This document shows positions 8,816-17,727 of a stretch of DNA of 64,000 nt, in pieces (positions within the stretch are counted from its first letter, which is position 1; each line of letters begins with the position of its first letter). Both the position numbers and the translations under genes were made by a program. Source of the stretch: Pseudomonas sp. MWU15-20650 (lineage in GTDB: Bacteria; Pseudomonadota; Gammaproteobacteria; Pseudomonadales; Pseudomonadaceae); assembly GCF_023242475.1 (NCBI RefSeq), contig NZ_JALJFG010000037.1:1-64000 (forward strand). The letters run 5' to 3'. Under the pieces are notes generated by a model. The model saw nothing but the letters and a program-made list of their open reading frames with translations. It searched no databases and had not been told where the DNA came from.

Positions 8816-10228
8816 CTACAGCAACTGTGCCAGGGCGCGGCCGTGAAAACGGATCTGCGCCAGCGTCAATGCGGTGTAGCCAATAATCACCGCCGGCGGC
8901 AAAGCCACCTCCACACAGAACCTGCCCAGCGGCTGCAACGTCAACCCGACGGCGGCGGCGCGGGCGCAAAACTCGAGCTCTGCCGACCCCGCCGGCAACC
9001 ACAACACAAAGTGCAACCCGGCGTGCTGGCCTGTGACCGTGCAGCCTTGCGGCAGACATGCGAGCAACGTATCCCGCCGCGCCTGATAAGCCTGTCGCGA
9101 AGCGCGCAGGTGGCGCACAAAGGCACCGCTGCCCAGAAACTCCACCAAGCCCAATTGATCCGTAGCGCCCACCGCCTGCCCGGTCAGTTGCAAGGTGCGC
9201 AGCAATGACGGGCGCAGCGCTTTGGGTACCACCATAAAACCGACCCGCAAGCCGGGAAACAGGTTCTTGTTGAAGCTGCCGCAATAGATCACGCGGTCGT
9301 TCGAGTCCAGGGATTTGAGTGCCGCCAAGGGCGCGCTGGTGTAGTTGTACTCGCTGTCATAGTCGTCTTCGACCACCCAAGCGTTCGCGCGGGCCGCCCA
9401 ATCCAGCAACGCCAAACGACGCGAGACCGACAGGGTCATGCCCAGGGGAGCCTGGTGGGCAGGCGTGACATAAGCCAGCCGTGCCTGCCCAGGAAGTTGC
9501 TCGGTATCGAGCCCCTCGTCGGTGACCGGGATCGCCTGAATGCGTGCACCGGCCAGGCTGAACCGCTGCCGTGCCGGTTTATACCCAGGGTCTTCGACGC
9601 AGGCGGTGTCACCCGGTTGGAGCAACGTGCGAGCGATCAGGTCGAGGCCATGGCGAATACCGCTGGTGACAATCACTTCATCGGCCTCGCAGTGCATGCC
9701 GCGATAGCTGCGCAGGTAGTCCGCGATCTGTTCACGCAAGGCCGGCAGCCCCGCAGGATGGGCCGCCTCCAATGCACCAGGGCCCGCCGCCAGCAGCCCA
9801 CGGGCGATACAGCGTGCCCAGGTTTTCAGGTCGAACAGGCTGGCATCCGGGCGCCGGGCGACAAAGGGCACATGGCTCTGCACACCGCCATGGGGCGGGT
9901 CGGGCTCGGGCGGTCGGCGTGGGGTTTGGGCCAGCATCGGGGCCGCGATGAATTGCTCGGGGATCACGGCGCACACCCGCGTCCCGGACCCGGCCACGCG
10001 CTGCACATAGCCTTCGTCATGCAAACGATCGAAGGCCGCTTCCAGCGTGCCACGTGACACCAGCCAGCGCACGGCCAGGCTGCGCGTGGACGGCAAGCGG
10101 CTGCCCGCGGGTAATTGCCGACTCAGGATCGCGCGACGCAGGGCCTCGTAAGCGCCCTGCTGTTTGCCCGCATCCAGCGTTTCGGGACGCGGCAGGTCCG
10201 GAGTGGACGGGGCTTTTCTTCGGCTCAT
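8816..10228 (-). CDS. MocR-type regulator (GntR helix-turn-helix plus aminotransferase domain)
   Basis: A 470-residue MocR-subfamily protein. Residues about 20-85 are a GntR winged helix (LPSTRSLAVRWLVSRGTLEAAFDRL). The rest is a fold-type I aminotransferase domain with EDDYDSEYN at 287-295 and the PLP-binding lysine in GSFNKNLFPG (K321). MocR proteins sense PLP or amino compounds and often control an adjacent gene; here that is the divergent exporter at 10322. PdxR and GabR are family examples, but no specific target can be assigned. Confidence 0.88.
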   Translation of the reverse strand: MSRRKAPSTPDLPRPETLDAGKQQGAYEALRRAILSRQLPAGSRLPSTRSLAVRWLVSRGTLEAAFDRLHDEGYVQRVAGSGTRVCAVIPEQFIAAPMLAQTPRRPPEPDPPHGGVQSHVPFVARRPDASLFDLKTWARCIARGLLAAGPGALEAAHPAGLPALREQIADYLRSYRGMHCEADEVIVTSGIRHGLDLIARTLLQPGDTACVEDPGYKPARQRFSLAGARIQAIPVTDEGLDTEQLPGQARLAYVTPAHQAPLGMTLSVSRRLALLDWAARANAWVVEDDYDSEYNYTSAPLAALKSLDSNDRVIYCGSFNKNLFPGLRVGFMVVPKALRPSLLRTLQLTGQAVGATDQLGLVEFLGSGAFVRHLRASRQAYQARRDTLLACLPQGCTVTGQHAGLHFVLWLPAGSAELEFCARAAAVGLTLQPLGRFCVEVALPPAVIIGYTALTLAQIRFHGRALAQLL

Positions 10229-10321
10229 AGTGGTCCAGTCATTTAAGGCATAAGTGGCTCTCAGGATTAAACCACAAAGTCGCTAGAGTTCGGGTTCTAC
10301 TCCTTGCGAGACACCTTTTCC

Positions 10322-11659
10322 ATGACTCAACGCCTCCTCGCCCCCTGGTTCTGGTTAACCCTGCTGACGGTACTGGTGGGCCTGCCGCGCCTCACCCTGG
10401 ACCTGCACTTGCCCGCCCTGCCCGCCATGGCCGACTACTTCCAGACCCGTGACAGCCAATTGCAACTGGTCCTCACCCTGTACACCCTCGGTTCGGCGAT
10501 TTCCTTGCTGGTCAGCGGCCCGCTCATCGACCGCTTCGGCCGTCGCCCGGTGCTGCTGGCCGGGTTGACGCTCTATGTGCTGGCGAGCGCCACCTGCGCG
10601 CTGGCCGACAGCCTGGGCGTGTTGATCATCGCGCGTCTGTTCCAGGCCCTCGGCGGATGCTGTACTACGGTGATTGGGCGGGTGATCGTGCGTGATTATT
10701 TCGACCGTCAGGAACAGGCGCGGATGCTGGGGCTGATCTCCATGGCCATGGCCGTATCGCCCATGGTCGCGCCCGTGCTCGGTAGCCTGCTACTGCCGCT
10801 GATGGGTTGGCGTGGCCTGTTCGTATTACTGGGTGTGACCGGCGCGCTGTTGTGCCTGGTGGTACAGCGGCGCCTACCGGAAACGCGACCGCCAGAAGTG
10901 GCGGCGGCACCGCCCGCCCATTTGTGGCGCACCTACAGCCACGTGCTGCGCGACCGTTATTTCCTGCGTTACGCCTTGGCGATCGGTTGTGTGTACAGCA
11001 CCTATTTCCCGTTTATCAGCGAGTCGTCGGCGTTGCTACAACGGGGCTTTCATTTGTCTACAACCGAGTACGCGCTGGTATTTGCGGCGACGATCAGCGG
11101 CTACCTGTTGGGCGCCCACCTGTTTAGGCGCCTGGTAATGCGCTTGGAAGCGGACCGTTTGATCGGCGCCGCGATCGGGCTGAACGTGCTGGGCAGTGTC
11201 GCCCTCGCCGCCACCACGGCGGCATGGCCGCAAGCGTGGCTGGCGATCGTGCTGCCGATGGTGGTGATCATGGTGTCGGTGGGGATGGCGATTCCGGCCT
11301 GCCAACTGTCGGTGCTACAGCCTTACGGCGCGATCGCTGGGACGGTGTCGGGGTTGTTCTTTTTCATCCAGATGTTCCTGACGGCCCTGAGCAGTTGGGC
11401 CACCGGGTTACTCTCCGATGGAACGTCGCAACCGTTAGTGATCATGACCGCGCTGGCCAGTGCACTCCTGGTGGCGGGTTGGCTGACACTGCGCAAAACC
11501 CAAGGTGGGAGGGAGCTGGCTGGCAATAGCGGTGGATCAGTCAGCTTATCCTCAGCTGACCCACAGCCATCGGGGGCAAGCCCCCTCCCACCTTTTTACG
11601 GTGCAGTGTCAGGCCAATTGGGTGGACAGCCAGTACAAGCCAGCACCTTCACTCACTGA
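10322..11659 (+). CDS. Bcr/CflA-type MFS drug exporter, C-terminus reading into REP DNA
   Basis: A proton-driven exporter of the DHA1 family with about 12 membrane segments. Early motifs LTLDLHLPALPAMADYF and LIDRFGRRPVLLAG (the MFS motif A loop) fit Bcr/CflA. The start at 10322 is used rather than the frame's first codon at 10304. Conserved sequence ends near SALLVAGWLTLRKTQG (about 11505). The last ~50 residues are low-complexity and are encoded by REP repeat DNA, so the natural stop was probably lost when the repeat arrived. Divergent from the MocR gene, a likely regulator. Confidence 0.88.
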   Translation: MTQRLLAPWFWLTLLTVLVGLPRLTLDLHLPALPAMADYFQTRDSQLQLVLTLYTLGSAISLLVSGPLIDRFGRRPVLLAGLTLYVLASATCALADSLGVLIIARLFQALGGCCTTVIGRVIVRDYFDRQEQARMLGLISMAMAVSPMVAPVLGSLLLPLMGWRGLFVLLGVTGALLCLVVQRRLPETRPPEVAAAPPAHLWRTYSHVLRDRYFLRYALAIGCVYSTYFPFISESSALLQRGFHLSTTEYALVFAATISGYLLGAHLFRRLVMRLEADRLIGAAIGLNVLGSVALAATTAAWPQAWLAIVLPMVVIMVSVGMAIPACQLSVLQPYGAIAGTVSGLFFFIQMFLTALSSWATGLLSDGTSQPLVIMTALASALLVAGWLTLRKTQGGRELAGNSGGSVSLSSADPQPSGASPLPPFYGAVSGQLGGQPVQASTFTH

Positions 11660-11938
11660 CACACAGCAGATCCAAGTGTGGGAGGGGGCTTGCTCCCGAT
11701 AGCGGTGGATCAGTCAGCTTATCCTCAGCTGACCCACTGCCATCGGGGGCAAGCCCCCTCCCACCTTTTTACGGTGCAGTGTCAGGCCCATTGGGTGAAC
11801 AGCCAGTACAAGTCAGCACCTTCACTCACTGATACACAGCAGATCAAAGTGTGGGAGGGGGCTTGCTCCCGATAGTGGTGGATCAGTCAGCTTATCCTCA
11901 GCTGACCCACTGCCATCGGGGGCAAGCCCCCTCCCACA
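11505..11938. repeat. Three tandem REP doublets, 173-bp period
   Basis: Near-identical units begin at 11505, 11678 and 11851. Each has GTGGGAGGGGGCTTGCTCCC (the first copy is degenerate), a central stem AGTCAG..CTTATCCTCAGCTGAC, the complementary arm GGGGGCAAGCCCCCTCCCAC, and an 85-bp spacer containing CAGTGTCAGGCC and ACACAGCAGATC. The third unit stops after its doublet. The first unit supplies the last codons of the MFS gene. Confidence 0.95.
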
Positions 11939-11960
11939 ATGGACCGAGCCAGGCCCGGAA

Positions 11961-12035
11961 TCAGTGCATGAAGATCGCGATCAGGATGATGACCGGGATC
12001 GGTACACCGAGGAACCACAGCAATAATGAGCGCAT
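11961..12035 (-). CDS. 24-residue single-pass membrane peptide
   Basis: A very short gene coding MRSLLLWFLGVPIPVIILIA followed by IFMH. It is almost entirely hydrophobic and would span the membrane once. AAGGAG sits six bases before the ATG, an excellent ribosome site, and the gene begins 15 bp after the stop of the membrane protein at 12051-12956, so the two are likely co-transcribed. Small peptides of this kind often bind a larger membrane partner; that is inference. I do not recognise a named family. Confidence 0.65.
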   Translation of the reverse strand: MRSLLLWFLGVPIPVIILIAIFMH

Positions 12036-12050
12036 GATGTTCTCCTTGAG

Positions 12051-12956
12051 TTAACGGGCGAAGTGTTCGGTTTCGACGTAGACCACGGCATCCCGGCGAC
12101 GGCCGCCGAAGGTCGCCGCGAAACTGGCGAAAAAGGCCCCGATCAACAGCGCAACGAAGGTCCACAGCGAGGTGTAGGCGGCGACTTTCGCGGCTGTGTC
12201 TGCGGCCTGCTTGGCTTTGAGCTTGGCGTCTTCGACGGCTTTGCGGGCATCGCCATACACCTTGTCGATTCGCGCCTGGGCATCGGCCTGGCTGAGGTTG
12301 GTGCGCTGGCTGATCAACTGTGCGAGGTAGGTACGATCTTCGGGAGCCAATTGACCATCATTGCCCAGGGTACGGGCGAAGATGCGACCGACCACGGCAT
12401 GGGCCGAATCCTCACTGACGGCAGCTGGGCGATCATCACGGAACAGGCTGTCGACGTAATAGCCGAAGTCACCACTGTCGGCGCCCTTTGCTGCGCTACC
12501 GGCCGCTTGCGTCAGGCCGCTGGCGGCACCCGAAGCAACGCGGGCACCGGCTTTCACACCGCCGCTGACAACGCTGCTGACCGAACCGACCACCAGCACC
12601 GCCGTGAGGAGTGTGGCCACCGACCACGCCAGGAAGCCATGGGCGGTGTCGCGAAAGTACACCTCATCGCCATGCATGTTGGCCCATTTCACGCGCAACC
12701 GGCCGGCAATGTAGCCGCCCAGGCCGGACGCGACGATCTGGGTAAAGGCCAGCCAGACAATCGTGGAAATGCCAAGGCCCTTGGCACTGATACCGCTGTC
12801 GGCCCACGGCGACACCGCCGAAAAGCCCAGGCCGAAGCCCAGCAACACCAGAATCAATGACAGTGCAGCCGCGGCAGCGGCCCCAGCAAAAATCGCCCCC
12901 CAGGAAACCCCGGAGAGCGTGCTTGACTCTTGCAGCATGGATGAGGATGTGATCAT
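12051..12956 (-). CDS. Conserved integral membrane protein, function unknown
   Basis: A 301-residue protein with hydrophobic segments near residues 18-40, 60-85, 105-130 and 265-290. A soluble loop (about 145-255) contains an acidic stretch LAPEDRTYLAQLISQRTNLS and an Ala/Lys-rich helix (DARKAVEDAKLKAKQAAD). Such a glycine-rich N-terminal pair plus a central helical loop is seen in uncharacterised Pseudomonas membrane proteins. The start at 12956 (MITSSSMLQESS) is chosen over a longer frame that begins in the AT-rich upstream region. The tiny peptide gene follows 15 bp later. Confidence 0.75.
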   Translation of the reverse strand: MITSSSMLQESSTLSGVSWGAIFAGAAAAAALSLILVLLGFGLGFSAVSPWADSGISAKGLGISTIVWLAFTQIVASGLGGYIAGRLRVKWANMHGDEVYFRDTAHGFLAWSVATLLTAVLVVGSVSSVVSGGVKAGARVASGAASGLTQAAGSAAKGADSGDFGYYVDSLFRDDRPAAVSEDSAHAVVGRIFARTLGNDGQLAPEDRTYLAQLISQRTNLSQADAQARIDKVYGDARKAVEDAKLKAKQAADTAAKVAAYTSLWTFVALLIGAFFASFAATFGGRRRDAVVYVETEHFAR

Positions 12957-13244
12957 TGTTGTTTCGCTCCAGGCATGAAAAATAGTGTTACAAGTCTCAA
13001 AAGGGACAGTGCAGGCACCATGCCAGTCGCCGTATAAATGAAACTCCATATATTTCAACGCATTAAATAATTTGAACTCCCCGAACCCGTGCAAGATGCA
13101 AGAATGCGCCCAGGCAAGCGTGCGTTATGCATCCCCGGGGGAAATGTACAGGTTTTGCCAACATGAACTTTTTTTTAGTAAGCCGACTATCATTTCTTGG
13201 CAAAATGCCCCCACTTCTAGTGTGAACGCTCACCAGGTAATCCT

Positions 13245-13928
13245 ATGACCCGCATTTTGACCATCGAGGATGACGCCGTAACGGCCCGCGAGATCGTCGC
13301 CGAGCTGAGTAGCCATGGACTGGACGTAGATTGGGTGGACAACGGCCGCGAAGGCCTGGTCCGTGCCGTGAGCGGTGATTACGACCTGATCACCCTCGAC
13401 CGCATGTTGCCCGAGCTGGATGGCCTGGCCATCGTCACCACCCTGCGTACCATCGGGGTGTCCACGCCGATCCTGATGATCAGTGCCCTCTCCGATGTCG
13501 ACGAGCGCGTCCGCGGCCTGCGTGCCGGTGGCGATGACTACCTGACCAAACCGTTCGCCTCCGACGAAATGGCCGCACGTGTCGAAGTACTGCTGCGCCG
13601 CAAGAGCACGGTCAAGGAGTTCGAGACGGCCCTGCGCGTGGCCGACCTGGAGTTGAACCTGATCAGCCGCGAAGCCAGCCGTGCCGAACAGCCGCTGAGC
13701 CTGCTGCCGACCGAATACAAACTGCTTGAATTCCTGATGCGCAACACCGGGCAGATCCTGTCGCGCATGATGATCTTCGAGGAAGTCTGGGGCTATCACT
13801 TCGACCCTGGCACCAACTTGATCGACGTGCACATCGGGCGCTTGCGCAAGAAAATCGATCCACCGGGCCTCACGCCGTTGATCCGCACGGTACGAGGTTC
13901 CGGTTATGTCATTGCTGAACCCCTCTAA
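13245..13928 (+). CDS. OmpR-family response regulator
   Basis: A 227-residue regulator. The receiver domain has the acidic pair ED at residues 8-9, phospho-acceptor D52 (LITLDRMLP) and K102 (YLTKPF). The C-terminal winged helix (about 130-225) ends with LIRTVRGSGYVI, typical of OmpR/PhoB and CzcR/IrlR-like proteins. It overlaps the following sensor kinase gene by 23 bp, so the pair is one operon. The gene order (regulator first, then kinase) and the adjacent L,D-transpeptidase genes hint at an envelope or metal signal, which is not proven. Confidence 0.93.
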   Translation: MTRILTIEDDAVTAREIVAELSSHGLDVDWVDNGREGLVRAVSGDYDLITLDRMLPELDGLAIVTTLRTIGVSTPILMISALSDVDERVRGLRAGGDDYLTKPFASDEMAARVEVLLRRKSTVKEFETALRVADLELNLISREASRAEQPLSLLPTEYKLLEFLMRNTGQILSRMMIFEEVWGYHFDPGTNLIDVHIGRLRKKIDPPGLTPLIRTVRGSGYVIAEPL

Positions 13929-15297
13929 GGGCTGGCGTTCTTCCAGCAGTCGCTTGCTGGCCCTGTACAGTTCGCTGTTTGTGGCCTGGAGCTGCATCCT
14001 CATGGGGGTGCTGTATTACGAGGTGTCAGGCTACCTCGGCGACTTGTCGCGCCATTCGCTGATGCAGCGCCAGCACCTGTTCCAGCGTTTCGACGGCGAA
14101 GAGCTGGTGGAAGCACTGACCACCAGCATGACCTTCGACATGAAGGGCGTTGATGCCTACGGCCTGTTCGATAACCAATTTCGCCCCTTGAGCGGGCCGA
14201 TCCGCGCGGTGCCGCCTGACCTGCCCCTGGATGGCAAGATCCACGCCCTGGCCAACTGCGTCGACTCCGACGACCCGAAACTGCCCAAGGACAGCTGCGA
14301 CGCCGTGGCCACCCACACCGAAGATGGCCGCTGGCTGGTGCTGGTGCGCGCCAACGGTTCATTGTTTGGCGTGACCCGCATCATCTGGCATGCCCTGCTG
14401 TGGGCGCTGTCGCTGACCATCATCCCGGGCGCCGCCGGCTGGCACTTGTTACGCCGCCGCCCGCTGCGGCGGATTCGCAGCATCCAGGCCAGCGCCGAGG
14501 CCATCGTCGCCGGTGACCTGACCCACCGCCTGCCCCTGTCCAACCGTCGCGACGAACTGGACATGCTCGCCGCCATCGTCAACGCCATGCTCGACCGCAT
14601 CGAGAAGCTGATGAACGAGGTCAAGGGCGTGTGCGACAACATCGCCCACGACCTGCGCACCCCGCTGACGCGCTTGCGTGCACAGCTTTACCGCATCAAG
14701 CAACAAGCCGAAGAAGACTCGGCCCACGCGGTGAAACTGGATGACGCCATTGCCGAAACGGACACGCTGATGGCGCGCTTTCGTGGGTTATTGCGGATTT
14801 CCGAACTGGAAGACCACCAACGCCGCTCGGGCTTCCTGGTGATGGACCCCCTGCCACTGTTGCGCGAACTGCATGATTTCTACCTGCCCCTGGCAGAAGA
14901 AGGCGAAATGGAGTTGGTGCTGCAAACCCCCGACTCGCTGCCGTGGATTACGGGCGACCGCGCCCTCTTGTTCGAAGCCTTGGCCAATCTGTTGAGCAAC
15001 TCGATCAAGTTCACCCCGCCTGCCGGCAAGGTCATCTTGCGTGCGATCAACGATGCCGGCAGCACGCGCATCGAAGTGCTCGACTCCGGCCCCGGCATTC
15101 CGATGGCTGAGCGCGACTCCGTGTTCCAGCGTTTCTACCGCGTGGACGAGAGTGACCAGCAAGGTGGCTTTGGCTTGGGGCTGTCGATTGTGGCGGCGAT
15201 CATCAACTTGCATGGCTTCAAGCTCGAAGTCGGCACCAGCGAACTGGGCGGCGCCCGCCTGGTGCTGGAATGTCGCCGGCAGTTGATGCCCGAATAG
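13906..15297 (+). CDS. Sensor histidine kinase
   Basis: A 463-residue inner-membrane kinase. Transmembrane segments lie near 18-40 and 158-180, enclosing a ~115-residue periplasmic sensor that has two cysteines (C118, C131). A HAMP linker (about 182-235) precedes the dimerisation domain with phospho-accepting H248 in DNIAHDLRTPLTRL. The ATPase domain shows NLLSNSIKFTP, DSGPGIP and GFGLGLSIV. The start lies within the regulator gene, with the stop codons 1.37 kb apart. Ligand unknown. Confidence 0.92.
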   Translation: MSLLNPSKGWRSSSSRLLALYSSLFVAWSCILMGVLYYEVSGYLGDLSRHSLMQRQHLFQRFDGEELVEALTTSMTFDMKGVDAYGLFDNQFRPLSGPIRAVPPDLPLDGKIHALANCVDSDDPKLPKDSCDAVATHTEDGRWLVLVRANGSLFGVTRIIWHALLWALSLTIIPGAAGWHLLRRRPLRRIRSIQASAEAIVAGDLTHRLPLSNRRDELDMLAAIVNAMLDRIEKLMNEVKGVCDNIAHDLRTPLTRLRAQLYRIKQQAEEDSAHAVKLDDAIAETDTLMARFRGLLRISELEDHQRRSGFLVMDPLPLLRELHDFYLPLAEEGEMELVLQTPDSLPWITGDRALLFEALANLLSNSIKFTPPAGKVILRAINDAGSTRIEVLDSGPGIPMAERDSVFQRFYRVDESDQQGGFGLGLSIVAAIINLHGFKLEVGTSELGGARLVLECRRQLMPE

Positions 15298-15322
15298 GTC
15301 GCGTAAAAGGTAAGGCGATCAA

Positions 15323-15353
15323 AATGCGGGAGGAGGCATGCCCCTCCCCCATT
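15323..15353. terminator. Short REP-like hairpin between convergent genes
   Basis: GGGAGGAGGCATGCCCCTCCC can fold into a GC-rich hairpin located between the sensor kinase stop and the convergent L,D-transpeptidase stop. It may terminate both transcripts. There is no strong T run, so this is a weak call. Confidence 0.4.
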
Positions 15354-15357
15354 TAGC

Positions 15358-16944
15358 CTAGAGCACGCTCCCCATCGCCTTGATCAACACCGGGTCACGC
15401 CCATAGATATCCGGCGCGTACACCAGCCCACCCTGGCGATCCACTTCCACCGTCCAATACCCCAACAACACCGGCACCGGCGTGGCCAGCCTGAATTCAT
15501 GGGTCACACCGGTGGCCAGCAACTCATCGGTGCGGGTGCGTTCGGCCGGGCTGACCAGCAAGTCGCGCAGCAGCAAGGGCTGCTCCACCCTCACACACCC
15601 TGAACTGAAGGCCCGCGGCCCTTTGGTAAACAGTGGCTGACTGGGCGTGTCATGCAGGTACACCGAGAACGGGTTGGGAAAGCGCATCACGATCCGGCCC
15701 AAGGGGTTGCGCGGGCCGGCGTCCTGGCGCAGCAGAATGTTGCCGGGGCGCGTCCAGTCAACCTGGTCGGCGGCCAGTGGGCGACCTTGGGCGTCAAGTA
15801 CTTGCAGGTTCTGCTGGCGCAGGTATTCGGGGTTGAGGCGGATAGCCGGGAGCTTGTCCTCGCGCATGATGGTCGGCGGGATGGTCCAGGTAGGGTTGAG
15901 GGTCAGCCGGGTGATGCGCGACTTGAGCAGCGGCGTCTGGCGTTCAGCCCGGCCCACTTGCAGGCGGGTTTGCCAGACGGGAATACCGCTCTGATACACA
16001 CTCAGTTGCGCCGCCGCGACGTTGACCACCACGCCTTCGGGTTCCAGGTCCTGGGCCAGCCAGCGGAAACGCTCAAGGTTGATGCGCAATTGTTCGCGGC
16101 GCATGGCCGGGCTGATGTTGAGCTCGGCCACGGTGCCCGCGCCGATAACCCCGTCGGCTTGCAACGAGTGGCTGAGCTGGAACGCCTTCACCGCCTTGAC
16201 CACTTCGCCCTGGTATTGCCTGCCGTTGCCGCTGGGTGCCTTGGCCAGGTAACCACCGCTGTACAAGCGCCGCGCCAGTTCCGGCACACGTGGGTCGTCC
16301 ATCCCCGGGCGCAACAGGGGGCCACCGGCGACCGGGCCCCAATGGGGCAGCGGTTGCTGGCGCACCGTGGCATAGGCATTGCGCAGGCTGCGGTACAAGT
16401 CGGCGCTGGGACGCGCCTGGTCGAAGGCTTTGGGCATGTCTTGCAGGCCCGTGGCGGCGAATGCCAGCACCTCGGTATTCGGATCGCGGGTGGGCGGCTG
16501 GGAATGCCAGACCGGTTCGAAACGTGATTGTTGCAGGCGCCCGTAATGCAGGTCCTGCAAGGCTTGCAGGTACTGCCGGCTGCTGTCGATATCGCTGCAC
16601 AACACGTTGGCCGTGGCATCCACCGCAGGCAGGCTATAGTGGGTGGGGTCCAGGCCATCGTCAGCCAACATCAGCAACTGGGATTGCAAGGCGTGACGAC
16701 GCCCGTCGACGGACCACAGCGGCCCATCACCCTGCTGCTGATAGAACGCTTGCAGGCGCAGCAGCGCGGCAGCATCGATGTGTGGGGCGAGGCCGGGGCA
16801 AACGCCGGGCAACTGCGCCAGGGCCTGTTGCAGCGGGCTGGTGGCTAAAACGGGTACAACGTCCACCGGCAGCACATCGGCTGTCGCGACCAGTGGTGCA
16901 ACGAGCAAGCAAATGCTCAAGTAACATGCGTGTTTTTTGAACAA
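15358..16944 (-). CDS. L,D-transpeptidase, YcbB/LdtD type
   Basis: A periplasmic enzyme that forms 3-3 cross-links in peptidoglycan. The 528-residue protein has a signal peptide (KKHACYLSICLLVAPLVATA), an N-terminal scaffold, a peptidoglycan-binding domain (about 220-280, VVKAVKAFQLSHSLQADGVIG) and a YkuD catalytic domain with the nucleophile in AFSSGCVRVEQP (C450). The start is taken as TTG at 16944, with GGAG nine bases upstream; another TTG at 16959 would overlap that site. It is divergent from a second transpeptidase gene, with a 39-bp gap. Confidence 0.9.
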   Translation of the reverse strand: MFKKHACYLSICLLVAPLVATADVLPVDVVPVLATSPLQQALAQLPGVCPGLAPHIDAAALLRLQAFYQQQGDGPLWSVDGRRHALQSQLLMLADDGLDPTHYSLPAVDATANVLCSDIDSSRQYLQALQDLHYGRLQQSRFEPVWHSQPPTRDPNTEVLAFAATGLQDMPKAFDQARPSADLYRSLRNAYATVRQQPLPHWGPVAGGPLLRPGMDDPRVPELARRLYSGGYLAKAPSGNGRQYQGEVVKAVKAFQLSHSLQADGVIGAGTVAELNISPAMRREQLRINLERFRWLAQDLEPEGVVVNVAAAQLSVYQSGIPVWQTRLQVGRAERQTPLLKSRITRLTLNPTWTIPPTIMREDKLPAIRLNPEYLRQQNLQVLDAQGRPLAADQVDWTRPGNILLRQDAGPRNPLGRIVMRFPNPFSVYLHDTPSQPLFTKGPRAFSSGCVRVEQPLLLRDLLVSPAERTRTDELLATGVTHEFRLATPVPVLLGYWTVEVDRQGGLVYAPDIYGRDPVLIKAMGSVL

Positions 16945-16983
16945 TTGACCTGGCTCCAATCCACCGCGGGGGATGCTCTGTAG

Positions 16984-17697
16984 ATGCTGACTTTCATAGG
17001 CCGCCTCGGCTTGATCACCGTGACGCTGGCGACGCTGAGCACGGGTGCGCTCGCCGCCAATGGTACCGCTCCTTCTTTGTATAGCAGCCTGGCGCGCTCG
17101 GCTCCAGAACTCAATCCCACCGTACTGAAAAGCGCCCTGAGCGCGGTGCAGTGCGCGGTCAATAACGGCGAAGAACGTTCCGATCGCCTAGCGGTTATTG
17201 ACTACTCCCAACCCTCGACCGCTCGTCGGCTGTGGATCTTCGATTTGCGCAAAAAGACCCTGGTATTACGCGACCTGGTGGCCCACGGCGCCAATTCCGG
17301 GGAGAACTTCGCCACCCAGTTCTCCAACCTCGAGGGCAGCCACCAGTCCAGCCTGGGCCTGTTCCGCACCCAGGAAAGCTACCTGGGCACCCATGGCTAC
17401 TCACTGCGCATGGACGGCCTGGAACCCGGTTTCAATGACCAGGCCCGCGATCGCGCCCTGGTGATTCATGCCGCCGACTACGTCAACCCGGCATGGAGCA
17501 AGCGCGAAGGCCGTATCGGCCGCAGCCAGGGTTGCCCCGCAGTGCGCCCGCAGGTGGCACGCCAGGTCGTGGACAAGCTCAAGGATGGGCAGTTCATGTT
17601 TTCCTGGTACCCGGACCAGCATTGGCTGAAGTCTTCGACGTACCTGAACTGCAAGCCCCAACAAGTGGCGAGTAGTCGTACAATCCGTGGCGGATAG
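16984..17697 (+). CDS. Murein L,D-transpeptidase catalytic domain protein (YkuD_2)
   Basis: A 237-residue exported protein. The signal peptide covers about residues 1-25 (ending GALAANG). The catalytic region has VIHAADYVNP and the active-site motif GRSQGCPAVRPQ (C184), the arrangement of the YkuD_2 family rather than of LdtD. Family members are predicted to act on peptidoglycan peptides; an actual substrate is not known. Its start is 39 bp from the divergent LdtD-like gene, and the creatininase-family gene follows 30 bp downstream. Confidence 0.85.
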   Translation: MLTFIGRLGLITVTLATLSTGALAANGTAPSLYSSLARSAPELNPTVLKSALSAVQCAVNNGEERSDRLAVIDYSQPSTARRLWIFDLRKKTLVLRDLVAHGANSGENFATQFSNLEGSHQSSLGLFRTQESYLGTHGYSLRMDGLEPGFNDQARDRALVIHAADYVNPAWSKREGRIGRSQGCPAVRPQVARQVVDKLKDGQFMFSWYPDQHWLKSSTYLNCKPQQVASSRTIRGG

Positions 17698-17727
17698 CCT
17701 GTCCCCATCGATAAAAGAGAGCCTCGC

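Noticed and set aside
11505..11938. Regularly spaced palindromes as CRISPR or small-RNA array
   Set aside because: Spacers are identical to each other and the units are REP doublets.
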